From Pyrenopolyporus hunteri (lineage: Eukaryota > Ascomycota > Sordariomycetes > Xylariales > Hypoxylaceae), in assembly GCA_902806595.1 (NCBI GenBank), contig CADCXC010000011.1:2310266-2374265 (forward strand): a stretch of DNA of 64,000 nucleotides, in the 5' to 3' direction. The notes under the pieces are model-generated. The model worked only from the letters and a program-made list of their open reading frames with translations, was not told the DNA's origin and ran no database searches. A program made the position numbers and the translations under genes. Positions 1-12,190 of the stretch are shown piece after piece; position 1 is the stretch's first letter, and the number at the start of each line of letters is the position of its first letter.

Positions 1-163
1 TAAAGAACACCCTTTTAAATATAAATACCGCCTCCGGGGACGTGGTACGTCCCATATTGTTGACTCTGACTATATCAGTTTAATTAGGCTCGGTTATAGG
101 CGGACCAAATAGCGGACCAAGTAACGGGAGTACTTAGCACGCCCAGAATGGGCGATGCCTGTG

Positions 164-538
164 CTACTGGAACTGGTGGTTCGTTTGTCTTGCGCCGTCA
201 TAAAGGAGGACAGGTGCACGGCGTATTCTAGAACTGGAAAGTTCACGGGGACCACTGGGCGAAATCAGCGACGAGGCGGCCATGGGAATACCTTGCTGGC
301 ATTTCTTAATGAGGAAGATTCCTAAGGCCGTGAAGCTAATAAGGGAAATACCACCCACGGCGCCACCAACAATAGCTCCGGCAGCGGTCTCGGACTTCCT
401 ATACGCTGAGGAGCCACATCCACAAGATGAGGCCGCGGCCGCCGACGCGAGGATCATGTAGATAAATCGCTCGCCGTTGCGGAAGGCGGTACGGTAGCTT
501 TCGGCGTGGGAGATAAGGATTAGGATCGCCGGGGGCAA
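164..538 (-). CDS. Possible single-pass membrane protein fragment
   Basis: This is a 124-codon open frame. It has an Ala/Ser/Cys-rich stretch followed by a glycine-rich hydrophobic segment (about residues 52-77, AGAIVGGAVGGISL onward) and a basic stop-transfer KKC. That arrangement is typical of fungal Mid2-like or WSC-like surface proteins just before their cytoplasmic tail. A signal peptide and the Ser/Thr-rich ectodomain of that class are not visible here. It may therefore be the last exon of a longer gene or a chance frame. No function is proposed. Confidence 0.22.
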   Translation of the reverse strand: MPPAILILISHAESYRTAFRNGERFIYMILASAAAASSCGCGSSAYRKSETAAGAIVGGAVGGISLISFTALGIFLIKKCQQGIPMAASSLISPSGPRELSSSRIRRAPVLLYDGARQTNHQFQ

Positions 539-1783
539 ATAATGAGGTGCTGCCGATTAGGCTTAGGGGAGTAGCTAAGAGTTTAAGGGTTCTAGTCTTG
601 CTCTGGCTGTCTTGCTCTGGCTGTCTGGGGACCTATCGGTCCCACGCGGTAACAATCGAGCCACTCATCTTCAACCATTGAATTAGCACCTCGTCCCACA
701 AGGTGTCTCGGCATCTCTACAGCGTATCGGGAATACCTAGAGAATACCTAGTACCTAATCGGAGGTTTACGCATTCGTACTCGAAAAAAAAAAAAAAAAA
801 ACAGGCTGAGTAAGGTAGTCCGGGAGCGCGGACGGGCTAGGAGTAAAAGGATCTGAAGCATCACCTTAAGGAGACGATTACTTGCCAGTAACGTGTCTTT
901 GAGCTCATGCTGCAAACACTTGTTGGGTCATAGTATCGCACTAAATCCAAAAGGCCAAGGAGCAAGCCTTCAGTGAACCCCCCTTGCAGCAAACCCGGAA
1001 ATCGACGATATTCTCGCACATCCTGATGTTGGAATAGCAAGTGTATGTGATCGCAGCTGCAATATCGTGTTAGCTCGCCCCCAACACCGCGGTTAGTCAA
1101 GGCCGGGGTTGTGAGAAGCAGCTCAAGTTGAATCAACGACGAGAGTACTATGCGTCCCATTGTTTCTGGCGTTATGCTACCTATTGGCACGCGCCCGGAG
1201 TTTCGGATAACTTTCATATTAGGTCGAGAAACTAATAAAACGGAGAAATGGGTGTTGGTTAGGATTGGGAACTTCAGCCTGGAGCCGAGGAGATTTTTTT
1301 CAGCCCTAGTGATGTTAGTCTTCTTCCACTGTTCTTCCACAATCATCCAGCCACAATAGAGCATTATTTGATCATTCGGTGCATTTATCGATGTTTATTA
1401 ACATCTCATCGAGATGATTCTTACAACAGACTTGGGGTCTTTCAGTACTTACCTAGGGTTGTGAAGAGCCGAGTCTTTTGACATGGTATTCTTGTCACGC
1501 AGCAGATCAAACCATGTCTCGCTCACAATGGTTCGTAAATAACGTAACGGTAATGCGAAAATACCTACCTATAATAGTTCTGTGGTGTTAGGTAGTAAGA
1601 TCATGAGAGAGGCTAGAAGTTATAAAATGGCTAAATATTCTTATATTGGAGTCTCATGTACCCACCTACCTACCTACCTACCTGTACCTAGGTGCCTACC
1701 TACAGACATAAACGTGGCTTCCAATGTCCATACGTCTTTTTATGTTTGTCTTGACAATTGTCGCGTATGACAGCTGTTGGACA

Positions 1784-1975
1784 GTAGGTAGGTACCTAGG
1801 TACCTGCATATATGTAACATGTACATGGTACATAAATACTTGTCAACTGATCAGGTACCGATGTACCTATGTCTAGGTACATGTAGGTGTTCAACACCTA
1901 CATACCTAGGTACCTACCTACCTACCTCTACCTGGTAGGTACCCGTGTACAATACGTAGGTGCCTACCTTATCAT
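1784..1975. repeat. TACC/GGTA palindromic tract
   Basis: Dense cluster of units such as TAGGTACCTA, CCTAGGTACC and CCTACCTACCTACC on both strands. The same motif family recurs in almost every intergenic gap of the window (about 2281, 6823, 7061, 9385, 11490, 12013, 13729, 14938, 16157, 21829, 24541, 24963, 29980, 46742, 55391, 55576, 58677, 61571) and once inside an intron (23911-23936). Confidence 0.75.
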
Positions 1976-2373
1976 GGTACCCGACCCAAGTCGCCCCTGG
2001 ACCCTGGAGGGGTAGCTCAGCCCGAAAATTGGTTATCGGTCATTATCAGTGCAAGCCATCAAAATTTTTTTTCCCTTTAAATTTTCTATGCGACGAACCC
2101 CACTTAACAATTTCGCAGATAAATATTCTTTTTCTCTTCTTCCCTCCTCACCCATCGTTGCCTAACCTCTCATCGCCAACGGAGGAGCAACGCGATAGGG
2201 TTAAGAATCCTACATCTGGAGCAGCATCGTAGACCAAAACGTCGCCGATGAAATCGGGTCCATTGTTTCCTTACTATTTCTAGCATACCTACCTAGGTAC
2301 CTATGCTAGATAAGTTCAATCACCTGGACAATTCGAGAGACGCTAGAATCCCGACCCTGACTCCTTGATCACC

Positions 2374-5300
2374 ATGGACCAGCAAAGGCTCGTCGAGCTG
2401 CTTCAGGCGTCTCAAATCCGTAAGTGTCTAACCCCACCTACCTGCGCACCCATCTCGAGACACAGCGCAGAGAGCTCGAGTCAAAAGTTACTAACAATCC
2501 GTTCGCGTTCTAGCTGATACGCAGAAGGTCAAGGCTGCAACCGCCGAGCTTCGAAAGAACTTCTATCCTCACCCTGATTCTCTGCTCGGTCTCCTCCACG
2601 TCATCGTCTCCCATTCCGAGGCCACCGTTCGTATGCTTGCGGCTGTCCAGGCCCTGCGACTTGTCCCTAAGCACTGGGAAAAGATAGCCAACGATCAGAA
2701 GACCGCCGTGCGCAATGAGCTTCTCCAGGCCATCATCCGGGAGCAGGACGCGAAGTGCCGACACGGCCAATCCCGCCTCATTGCTGCTATTGCGACGGTG
2801 GATTTTAATAACGAGCAATGGGGCGATCTGTTGCCTTCGGTCATGCAGCTGACCAATTCCGACACCGTCGCCCATCGCGAGGTCGGTTCCTACATCATAT
2901 TCAGTCTTCTCGAGGCGAACCCGGCTTATTTTGAAGACCACCTGTCCTCCTTATTTCAGCTTTTCACGAAGACAATCAGGGACCCCCAAAGTCGTGACGT
3001 GCGAGTCAATACCATGCAATCCATCAGCGCTGTGTTGATGCTGATCGACTGTGACGATGATGAACAATCTGTCAATGCCGTCCAAGAGTTGGTCCCTGTT
3101 ATGGTTGACGTTCTGAAGGATGCTGTTGACAGCGGCGACGATGAGAAGATACAACAATCCTTTGAAGTCTTCCAATCCTTCTTGGCTTATGACCCTTCTC
3201 TAATCTCCCGCTACTTCAAGGATCTGGTTCAGTTCATGCTCGACCTTGCCGTCAATACGAACGCCGAGGACGATGTACGGGTTCAAGCTATATCCTTCCT
3301 TGCGCAATGTGTGAAGTATCGCCGGATGAAGGTCCAGGGTATTCCTGATATGGGTTCCCAGCTCATGAAGAAGAGTTTGGTTATATTGTCCGAGCTGGCT
3401 GACGATGATGATGAGGAGGACACCACACCTGCTCGGACGGCTCTGTCTCTAATAGACCAGTTAGCAACTGATCTCCCCCCACGGCAGGTCATCGTACCCC
3501 TCTTGGATGAATTCCCGGCGTATGCTAGCTCCCAGAACCCGGGACAGCGGAAAGCGTGTGTGCTAGCCCTTGGTACGTGCGCCGAAGGTGCGCCCGAGTT
3601 CGTTTCAACCCAGATCGCGTCAGTCATGCCCACTGTCTTAAATCTCCTTCGGGATCCGGTCCAAAGCGTTCGCCACTCTGCTCTCTTAGGTCTTATACGC
3701 CTAGGTGAGGATTTGTCTGACACCATGTCGGCCCATCACGACGCTATCATAACCGCCTTAGTATTAAACTTAGACGCGGCCGGCGGCGATGAATCAGACA
3801 AGAAGAATGTCGAGATCATCCGGTCGGTCTGTGGCGCTATCGACTCTATGGCGGAAGGTTTGGGGGCGGAAATCATGGCCAAATACGGAGAGAGTATGAT
3901 ACATCGTATTGGGACGTTCCTATCACACCCGGATCCTAAGGTCAAATCTGCCGCGGCCGGCGCGCTCGGTGCGATCGCTGTCTCTATCAAGAGCGCGTTC
4001 GTACCCTATCTCAAGCAGACCATGGAGGCTATGTCGCCCTATATCATGGTAGAGAGCGGAGAGGAAGAGCTCGCATTGAGGAGCTCCGTCTGCGATTCTA
4101 TGGGCCGCATAGCCGTCGGCGTCGGAGCCCAAGAATTTAGCCCCTATGTCATGCCGCTCCTGGTAGCTAGCGAGAAGGCCCTTCACCTTGGTAATCCTCG
4201 CCTCCGAGAGACTACGTTCATCCTATGGAGCCAACTAGCCACGGTATATGAGGGTGACCTTGGCGAATCCCTTGCCGGCATCTTCAAAGGACTATTCGAC
4301 AGTCTCGAGCAAGAAGAAGAGGTTGAGCTAGATATTTCCGAGGACCAGGAAGGCCTTGTCGATGAAGAGGTTGTCGTACACGGGAAGAAGGTCAAGGTCA
4401 AGAACGCTGAAGGGGCAGATGACGAAGATGCTGATATTATGGATGACGACGATGACGACGATTGGGATGACCTCGTTGGCGTTTCCGCCCAGGCATTCGA
4501 AAAAGAAATTGCATTGGAGGTGCTAGGTGATGTCATCTACGCCGCCAAGGAGAGGAGTACTCCCTATATTGAAAAGACGGTGGAGCTCGTGGCTCCCTTC
4601 GCCGAGCATTCATACGAGGGATGCCGAAAGAATGCTATCGGAACTCTATGGCGTACATATGCTTGCGTATGGGAAGTCATGGAGAAGCAAACCGGTCGCA
4701 AGTGGGAGCCAGGCTTCCCCTTGAAGTTTGAGCCTGTGGCGAACATCGCCAAATTAGGCGAGATTGTGACCACCGCCACGCTGCATATTTGGCCGGATGA
4801 ATCTGATCGGTGAGTTGCACTTTTCTTACAGTTACCCCTTTCCATGCCGATTTCAATGATGACTACTATACGTTATACCCAGCTCACTCAGACGCTAAAT
4901 GCGGTTGCTGAGAACACGTAATTCAACAAAATCTGATTTTAAGCATTACTATTTGCAACTTCTGCCCTTGTAGATACAGTGCGAGATGGATTCTAATCTT
5001 CTCCAGGGACGCGGTTACGGAAATTAACCGAAGTGTTGCCTCTACTTTAAAGACATGCGGTCCAGCAATATTAGGACAGAAGGACATGATGGAACAGATC
5101 GTGACAGTCCTTGGTACCATTATCACCCGGTCGCATCCCTGCCAGCTAGATCTCGGCGAGGGAGAAGAGGATCAGGAGGAAGTTCAGGGGAGCTCGGAGT
5201 GGGATTGGCTAGTGGTGGACACCGCCCTGGACGTCTTAATTGGGCTCGCCTGCGCTCTAGGTTCTCAGTTCGCCGAGGTCTGGAAGGTCTTCGAGAAGCC

Positions 5301-5980
5301 CATCATTAAGCTCCTCAGCTCCAATGAAGCCATCGAACGCTCTACTGCTGTTGGAGTGGTAGCCGAATGCGTCGCGTACATGGGCAGCGGCGTAACACCC
5401 TATACCGCGACTCTGCTGCGCCCATTGCTGCACCGTCTATCCGACGAGGACAAGGAGACTAAGTCGAATGCGGCTTATGCAACTGGTCAGCTAGTCTATC
5501 ATTCAGAGGATGCTAAGACGTATCTCCCAGCATATAACGAGATTCTAGGAAAGCTGGAACCTCTCTTGCAGATTAAGGATGCCCGGTTGCAAGACAACGC
5601 CGCCGGGTGCTTATGCCGTATGATACTAGCCCATCCCGACCATGTTCCGATCGCAGACGTGCTGCCTGCGCTCGTTGATCTCCTTCCTCTAAAGGAAGAC
5701 TACGAAGAGAACAAGCCTGTTTACCAATGCCTGCACAAGCTATGTGAGTTTCACATTCAATCGCACGCTTCTGCCACTTGAAGGAGGAGCTCGAAACTAT
5801 TGCCTTGAGAGATACCATGCTAATAGTACCTTTCTAGATGTGCTCTCCAACCCCACGGTCCAGGAGCTTACTCCCAAGCTACTCAATGTGTTCCAACAAG
5901 TCCTCGGGCCCCCGGAAGAACAACTTGAGCCGGAAACAAGAGAAACTGTGCAGGAGATGGTTCGCGTGCTCACTAAATAG
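2374..5980 (+). CDS. KAP123: Karyopherin beta, Kap123/importin-4 type
   Basis: Nuclear import receptor of the importin-beta superfamily. In yeast the family member Kap123 carries ribosomal proteins and histones H3/H4 through the nuclear pore. The model joins 2374-2419, 2514-4809, 5007-5743 and 5838-5980, giving 1073 residues, close to the usual 1080-1110. All introns have GTAAGT/GTGAGT donors, TAG or CAG acceptors and branch sites such as CTAAC (2491) and GCTAAT (5819). The protein is alpha-helical HEAT-repeat throughout. It has the acidic loop at about residues 650-672 (DIMDDDDDDDWDDLVG), followed by the family-typical FEKEIALEVLGD. The N-terminus MDQQRLVELLQASQIPDTQ is the expected importin-beta N-domain start. 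The last exon is recognised by LSNPTVQELTPKLL. No truncation or frameshift is seen. The neighbours are unrelated. The assignment to the Kap123/IPO4 branch rests on recalled similarity rather than a search. Confidence 0.95.
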
Positions 5981-8900
5981 TGCATACGGAAGTTTCAATA
6001 AAGAAATGGGATTTTCGGAAAAGGAAATGGATATGATTGCATGAAGCCATATGAGTGTATGAAGGATGGAAGACATGCGGCGGCTACCGTTATTTACACA
6101 GAGATGATTCCCCCTGGGCAGTTTTTACTTGGTGTTTCTTGCGAAGCTAGCCATAGCTGCGTTTCACTAAAAAGAGAAATTCATGAGGAAGTATTAATAG
6201 TCAATCTGACGTACCGATGCGAACCTTCATTCGCTATAGTGGCTGTAGATTAAAGCGGAGGTCAAGAAATTTGAAAGGGACCATTCTGAAATTATGGGTT
6301 GTCCCTAAGTGAGTTTGAGGTCGACTATCTTGTTTCGAGAAATTTGCGATTGTGCCTGGCCTCGGGAGTGACTTCGAAATGTGGACTAATTAGGTACGTA
6401 AAGTGAAGGTGTCTCGCGTGGCGAACGCGACTCCGACCTATATCGTCGTAGTTCTCTCGCATTACCTATCGGGTAAGGACTGCGGATTTTCGCGAAGCGT
6501 GGATACGGCTGCCGTAAGTATAGGTGACGTTTTTTTCTTTTTTCTTTTTTTTTTTCCCTCTCCGTTATTTTGTAGTTTCGAGTGCGCGTCGCTATGAGTG
6601 TCTCGGTTTCGTCTCTTACGACTATTTATTTTCCGGAGTGTCTTATAAGAGTAGGTACCTGCTCGCCCACGACCAAACGCGTATAGGGGGATCTTAACGA
6701 TATCTGACATGAAGTCAAGGGTCAAGACTTAATCGACCGACGCCAGCGAAACTCCGAACCCTTGGACGATCCAAGTAGTTAAGCTATCGAGGCGTTACGG
6801 TTGAAAAGAGAACTATGCGAATACCTAGGTAGGTACATGGGCATTCCTGTATGCCTAGATCAATGAAAACCGTATCCTCCGTTGCGCCATATGCTTACGT
6901 GTGTTGGGAAATCCCGATAATTTCCTTACGAGCCCTTTCCATGTGCTTGTCCACATACGAGGGGGAATGGGGAGTGGGGCCTTAGGAGGTCGGCCGCGCC
7001 CTTTCACCCGTTCACCTGTTTTCTTATTGATGTCAACATGTCGACGCTTTGATGAAATAGGTACCTACCTACCTACATAGTGAGTCCAATGGCGACCTGG
7101 ATGGTGTAGAGCGGGGGTTCCCGCCGCCAGCGCGGTGATATCGGTCTCCAGGGGGGGTTGGGGAGACCGCCAATATAAGGCAATATACGCTACCGTAGAG
7201 TAGGTCGACTCCGCTGCGGCCTTTTAATGCTACTTTGGACCGATAACACTACCTAATGGGTGTTAACAACAATAATGGCAACGATCGCCTAAGCGTGTAG
7301 GTCAGTCGGGTAGATACGTATCATGGAGTTTCGCATCAGTTGAGGTCATCACACTGTCATTACTGTTACTCTCCCCTCTCTTCCCGCCCTACCGAGCCGG
7401 GCCGGGAAGGAATAATCATGCATAAGGAGTAGACCTGTCTATGTACTACACACCGCACTCTAAAGATTACCCCTGCGTGCTGCGTTAGTTACCCCCTGGT
7501 TGAGCTCTTAAAATGCGAGCAACCTTTTCGGACGAGAGGCTCATCCAATAGGCAGAAGGAACCCCAAGCAACCCAAGTCAATATTGTTGCCATCTACGCG
7601 AGCCTCACTGGCTTTGCAGCCCATGGTAAGAGTAGCATTCCGCTGCATTTTCCACCCAGGATTGCATCCACGTCTATCCATCACTGCCTGAACAGTAAAA
7701 CCTCGTACCTACCGGTTTCCTTTCCTTTCCTTTCCCTAGCCCACGGGATTGGGACTCGCCCGATCCTTCCATTTGAAAAGATCAATATTGATTCCGAATG
7801 ATTTTATGGCACCTATTCTACGTGAGATGCGTCATCTTAGAATAGAGATCACTACGTGTTACTTAAGCCGTGACCCATTAGTACGCCCCCCTCAGATAAT
7901 AGCAAAGCTGCGCTGAGCTTTAGTGAGTACTCCGTCAAATGAATACTGCTCGGCGTTCCAGTGCTTGGGATAGGGATCGTGATCGAACGGCTGAGCGAAC
8001 GGAGACGTTACCCGCCAGGTCCCAAAGGGTATTAAAGAGGAATTAGGAATTTGGAACATATCAGTAAGAATCCCTACCGTCGTAGACTTAGAAAATCCAC
8101 TAGAACCCCTTGCAAGCCCCTTGTCTCCCCACACACACGGCTGGCGGGTCGCCACTAGGTAAGTGAGGAACATCATCTCCGATCTGGGTTGTCGTAGTTC
8201 GATTGCCGTTGTGGATGGGAAGCAGTTACCAAGTATTGGCGCCCGGGGTTATGGCCAGGGGTAGAAGCTTGATTTTAATCCCGGAGTTGTCAAATCGAAG
8301 AGAGGTAGATCACCAGGCGACATGAATACCTAACCTAGATAGGTAGATGTTATCACTCCAATTCAGCCACCTATCCTAGTATTAGTGTGACGATGCAAGA
8401 TACAGCTGCAAGGCGTAGGCTCCTCGCAATAGTGTTAGTTCCTCCACCGCAATGGCTGGGTTTGCACTTCAGCATGAGAAGAGAGGTTCGACTAAAAACA
8501 TGTGATCTAGAATACGTAGGTAGTTAATCCATTAGGTACCTACGTGTGCGAACCATTGCCATCGTGTTATCCGGCTAATGTACTCATAGATACACAGTAT
8601 ATAGGTATCTCTGGCCTATGAACTAACCCACGTCGTTCCCGGGATGTATTGTACAGTACATACTACCTAGGGTTAGAAGATAGTACGTAGAAGTATATGA
8701 AATCCTAGAACCGTGTTGATTCGACTCACTTGTGGAGCCGATTAATGTCGATCCGTTGGACCTTTTCAATATTTTTCTTGACATTGGGTTCGCCAACTTC
8801 CATAGGTACCTATTGAATGTGTCTTATTGTTTTGAAGAGAAGACGTACGGATGCCTACCTACAAACATATATGCATGTCAGTATTAATCACGCAGCCGAT

Positions 8901-9693
8901 TCAAATACGAGGTATAGCCAGGCCCATTTAATATCTGAACCTGAGGTGCGTGAATAACCTGGGTAAGTCAATGGCGACGGTTTTAATCAAGCCAGGGCCT
9001 AGCATTTATCAAAAGCGATCAACATCAAGGCAGGGAGAAAGGATATGTGTACGTATGTGCGTGTGTGTGCGTGAGTGTGACATGCATGTATACCTGCCCG
9101 AATGGCTAACTGGCTTGACTAGACTCCCTAAAAATGACTGGCAACACAAATTCACATTGCTTTTATCGACATGGACTTAGGGAAGCAGAACCTCGGTACC
9201 TGAGAACCGAACAATCCCTAAATATCATTACCAGTAAGGAAGCACGTGTAAGTATGCGGTGGATAAAAGCTCCCTAAACAGTAGTTATGAGCTGGAAGGG
9301 GTACTTCATACGTCTAGTACCTACAAAGGATGTCTTAATCTAGATGAAGACAATAGGGGGTGTTGGATACCTCGTGTGTGTAGGTAGGTACCTACATAGG
9401 TGTGTACGCGGAGTAGGTACACACCCAATAGATGTGTACAGTACGGACCGACAAATAGGAGCCCGGTATACACTTCATAAGGAACCCTGGCTTTGATAGA
9501 ATCAACATGCTTGATATAAAACTGGTAAAAGGGTTGGTTCCCCCCTCCCTCGGATCGGTTGCCCTTTTCTTCTTCTCTCCCCCCCCTCCCCATCTTTTCC
9601 CTGTTCACACTGGTCTCGTAATAAGAATAGGTTGAGAGGCAAGAGGCAAGTGAATTATTGGAGGCAAAAGTCGTTCGCTATTAAAATCGCCTG
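5981..9693. other. Intergenic region, 3.7 kb
   Basis: No convincing gene. The longest frames (94 codons, minus strand 7892-8176; 95 codons, minus strand 9321-9608) have no recognisable domain and no conserved splice structure. There are pyrimidine runs at 6530-6560 and 9541-9595, and several TACC/GGTA tracts (6823-6836, 7061-7076, 9385-9400). A GT microsatellite-like stretch lies at 9048-9075. Confidence 0.55.
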
Positions 9694-9699
9694 TATAAA
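9694..9699 (+). promoter_or_regulatory. TATA box of the PIR-like cell-wall gene
   Basis: TATAAA lies 73 bp upstream of the ATG at 9772, in the range expected for a fungal TATA promoter. Cell-wall protein genes are often strongly and variably expressed from TATA promoters; that link is inference. Confidence 0.5.
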
Positions 9700-9771
9700 C
9701 TCTAGCTTTCCCAAGCCCCCGTCGACGTACAACACCACCAATCGTTAATAGGACTTAATCATACCAGCAAT

Positions 9772-10879
9772 ATGCGATTCACGCTCGCCTTCGCCGTTAC
9801 CCTACTGGGAACTGCCGTTGCCGCTCCCCAGGGGGTCACCGATAAGTTGACACCTACCGGCGCTGCACCAGCAGGCTGCACAGGCAGTTTCGACGGCAAG
9901 TTTGAGATCAGCGTCGCGGAGGTTACTGAGAAGCGAGGCATTTCTCAACACGAGGTATGAGTGGACATTGTTTGACTAACGCCGAATAACAACTCGGATA
10001 GTCGAGTAGACCTCAGGCTGACGATGGGAATAGAAGCGAGCCGAGTGCGGCCGTGATGGGATTCTTGTCTTGACGCTAAAGGATGGCTCGACCTTCGACG
10101 CCAAAGACCGAACGGGCTACATTGCATCCAACTACCAGTTCCAGTTCGACGCTCCCGCCCAAGCAGGCGCCCTTTACACTAGTGGATTCTCTCTTTGCGA
10201 AAATAACATCCTCGCACTTGGTGACTCTAAGACCTTCTACCGATGCTTATCTGGGGATTTCTATAACCTATACGACCGTAACTGGGCCCCTCAATGCGAG
10301 CCCGTCTCGATCATTGCGGTGCCATGTGGCGCAGATGACCCAGCCTCGCAGATCCCTGATGGTCAAGTTGTCGGCACTAGCGTCATTCAGACTACTATCG
10401 TCACCGCTCTACCGGACGGTCAGCCGCAGGTTGTCACAACCGAAGTCCCCGTTCCCATCTGCCAAATCGGTGACGGCCAGGTACAGCAGGTGACTACGCC
10501 GTGCGTCTCGGTAGCCCCCAGCAGCCCGACTAGTACGTATGTGCCCGTGAGCGAACACACGGACGGCCAAGTTCAAGTGACGCCCCCGGCCAGCGCCCCA
10601 GCCCCCCCGGCTACTCCCACTGCAGGATCACCGGCGCCACCCACTCCATCGGCACCAGCGCCGTCGGTACCAAGCAGCAGCAGCAGCAGCAGTAGCAGCG
10701 CGAGCGTATCGAGCTCCTCCGCCAGCCCCAGTGCCAGCGTCCCTGAAAGCTCGCCTTCGCCAAGTCCTAGCGCGCCAGCCCAGACCTCAGCACCGCCTCA
10801 AAGCGGATCTTCGCGCATCTCAGTTGGGTCTATCGGCGCCCTAGTTTTCACCGCGATGGTGGCCTTCCTTTATCTATGA
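9772..10879 (+). CDS. GPI-anchored PIR-like cell-wall mannoprotein
   Basis: Secreted structural wall protein of 342 residues. The model joins 9772-9954 and 10034-10879; the 79-bp intron has a GTATGA donor, a GACTAAC branch site and a TAG acceptor. Residues 1-19 form a signal peptide (hydrophobic core LAFAVTLLGTAVAA). A dibasic KR directly after the splice junction (about residues 62-63) looks like a Kex2 processing site. It is followed by the Pir-type domain, recognised by GILVLTLKDG, RTGYIASNYQFQFD, QAGALYTSGFS and CLSGDFYNLYD. Then come four DGQ elements (IPDGQVV, LPDGQPQVV, IGDGQVQQV, TDGQVQV) resembling the PIR repeat, whose Gln can be linked to beta-1,3-glucan. A Pro/Ser-rich spacer (about 205-310) includes runs of serine. 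The C-terminal hydrophobic segment SIGALVFTAMVAFLYL, ending the protein, is a GPI-attachment signal. Having both PIR-like repeats and a GPI signal suggests two possible modes of wall attachment. Confidence 0.9.
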
Positions 10880-12190
10880 ATATGACTCGGATCCTCGTCG
10901 GACGGGTTCCACAGATAGGTCCGCACAGTAGTGGGTTGTTGAGGGACAAAAGGACGGTTCTTGCCTTTGCTCGGAATTAATATGCGTGCCATCATAGGAT
11001 GGTTTAATGTGTGACATACGAAGGAAACGAGGCAACGTACAATAGTAGCAACCATGAATTTTAGGGAGAACCTAATATAAAAGGCCCGTCACGAATAAAC
11101 GTAACTCTTCTTTCTTCCTTTCTTTCTTTTCTTTGTCTTTTTTCTTCCCAACTTTTGACTATTATTTATGTTTATATATATATAGGTATATATATATATA
11201 TTTTACTTTTCCTCAAAACTTCGGTCTCGCATCACTGAGCAACCTCGATGACAAAGAGATCATCCTGGTTGGCGTAAGAAGGCTGGTAGATGACATAAAA
11301 TACCGAGTAGGGCCCGACAGTATAAGCTAGGGATCGAGCCTCGTAGATAGGTGAGGTTGTTAGCTCTTGGATAAAGAGAACCCCGAATTTGAGATACGTA
11401 TATTACTTCGCTCAAATACTCTATTCACCCTTCATGCCGGTGTAGTAGAACCTAGCGGTGGTGACTATAAATTTAAACGTGATGCAAGACTTGCCTACCT
11501 ACCTACGTAGAGGTACGCCAACGGTAAGATTTATACCTAGGTAGGTACATGTAGGTACGAAGTTTAGCGTCGGCACCCTTCTCTTAATGTCTCGCACACT
11601 TCCATGTACACTAGCTTCGCTTGTAGCACTATCTAGGTACCTACATGTACCTCCTACAATAGGTCCATAGGTACCTAGGTAAGTATGGAACCGCCCTATT
11701 ATAATATCGCTAGATCTCCCCGAAGTTAAGCAACAATTCATTAAAAGTTAAGGGAGGGACTATCGACTATTAAATATATCTATAGTATCTAATATCCGGT
11801 AAATAATATCTCACTTGATATGATAAGTTATATATAATATAATATTATATAAATACTTATATAAATTTAACGGGTTCAAACTTTAATTCTCCACTAAAAT
11901 ATAAGCTCTACTATTATCACTACATGCGCTTACGTAGTAGGTACCTGTATATTGCCAAACACGCTAAACGTCATTACGGGTATATGCACATAAGCATAAT
12001 AACCGTATCGATACCTACCTACCTAGGTAGGGACCTATCTACGGATTATTCTCGATATCATCGATACCTCTCCTCGAATATCCTTCGACTTACTTGACTT
12101 ACCTCTCTTCCAGTTTCCACTTCTCTCCACCGTTGAAAACTTCTCCCGGTATATCCTCTCAACCAGCAGCGCGACACGCGACCTCCCAAC
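10880..12190. other. Intergenic region with an AT-rich island
   Basis: No gene seen. A pyrimidine tract (11107-11145) and a TA microsatellite (11174-11200) follow the wall-protein gene. TACC/GGTA tracts occur at 11490-11560, 11630-11680 and 12013-12030. The stretch at about 11745-11905 is very AT-rich with many TA steps, unlike its surroundings, and may be a decayed element. The last 130 bp is the pyrimidine-rich leader of the zinc-finger gene. Confidence 0.5.

Larger units (their letters stand above)
1..2373. other. Gene-poor left edge of the window
   Basis: No gene can be assigned with confidence. There is a 167-codon open frame on the minus strand at 861-1364 without a recognisable domain, and a short one at 164-538 that is listed separately. 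A 14-bp unit (CTTGCTCTGGCTGT) is duplicated in tandem near 597-625. An A-run lies at 784-800. From about 1659 to 1975 the sequence is dominated by TACC/GGTA tracts. The segment 1976-2373 is the upstream region of the karyopherin gene and has pyrimidine-rich stretches (about 2120-2170) like those seen in fungal promoters. Confidence 0.6.

Noticed and set aside
861..1364. 167-codon frame on the minus strand as a gene
   Set aside because: It is long enough to notice, but shows no recognisable family or motif and no splice extension; kept only as a remark in the description of the left edge.
7892..8176. 94-codon frame on the minus strand as a gene
   Set aside because: No domain, no signal peptide and no supporting splice or promoter context; its length is within chance expectation for a 3.7-kb gap.
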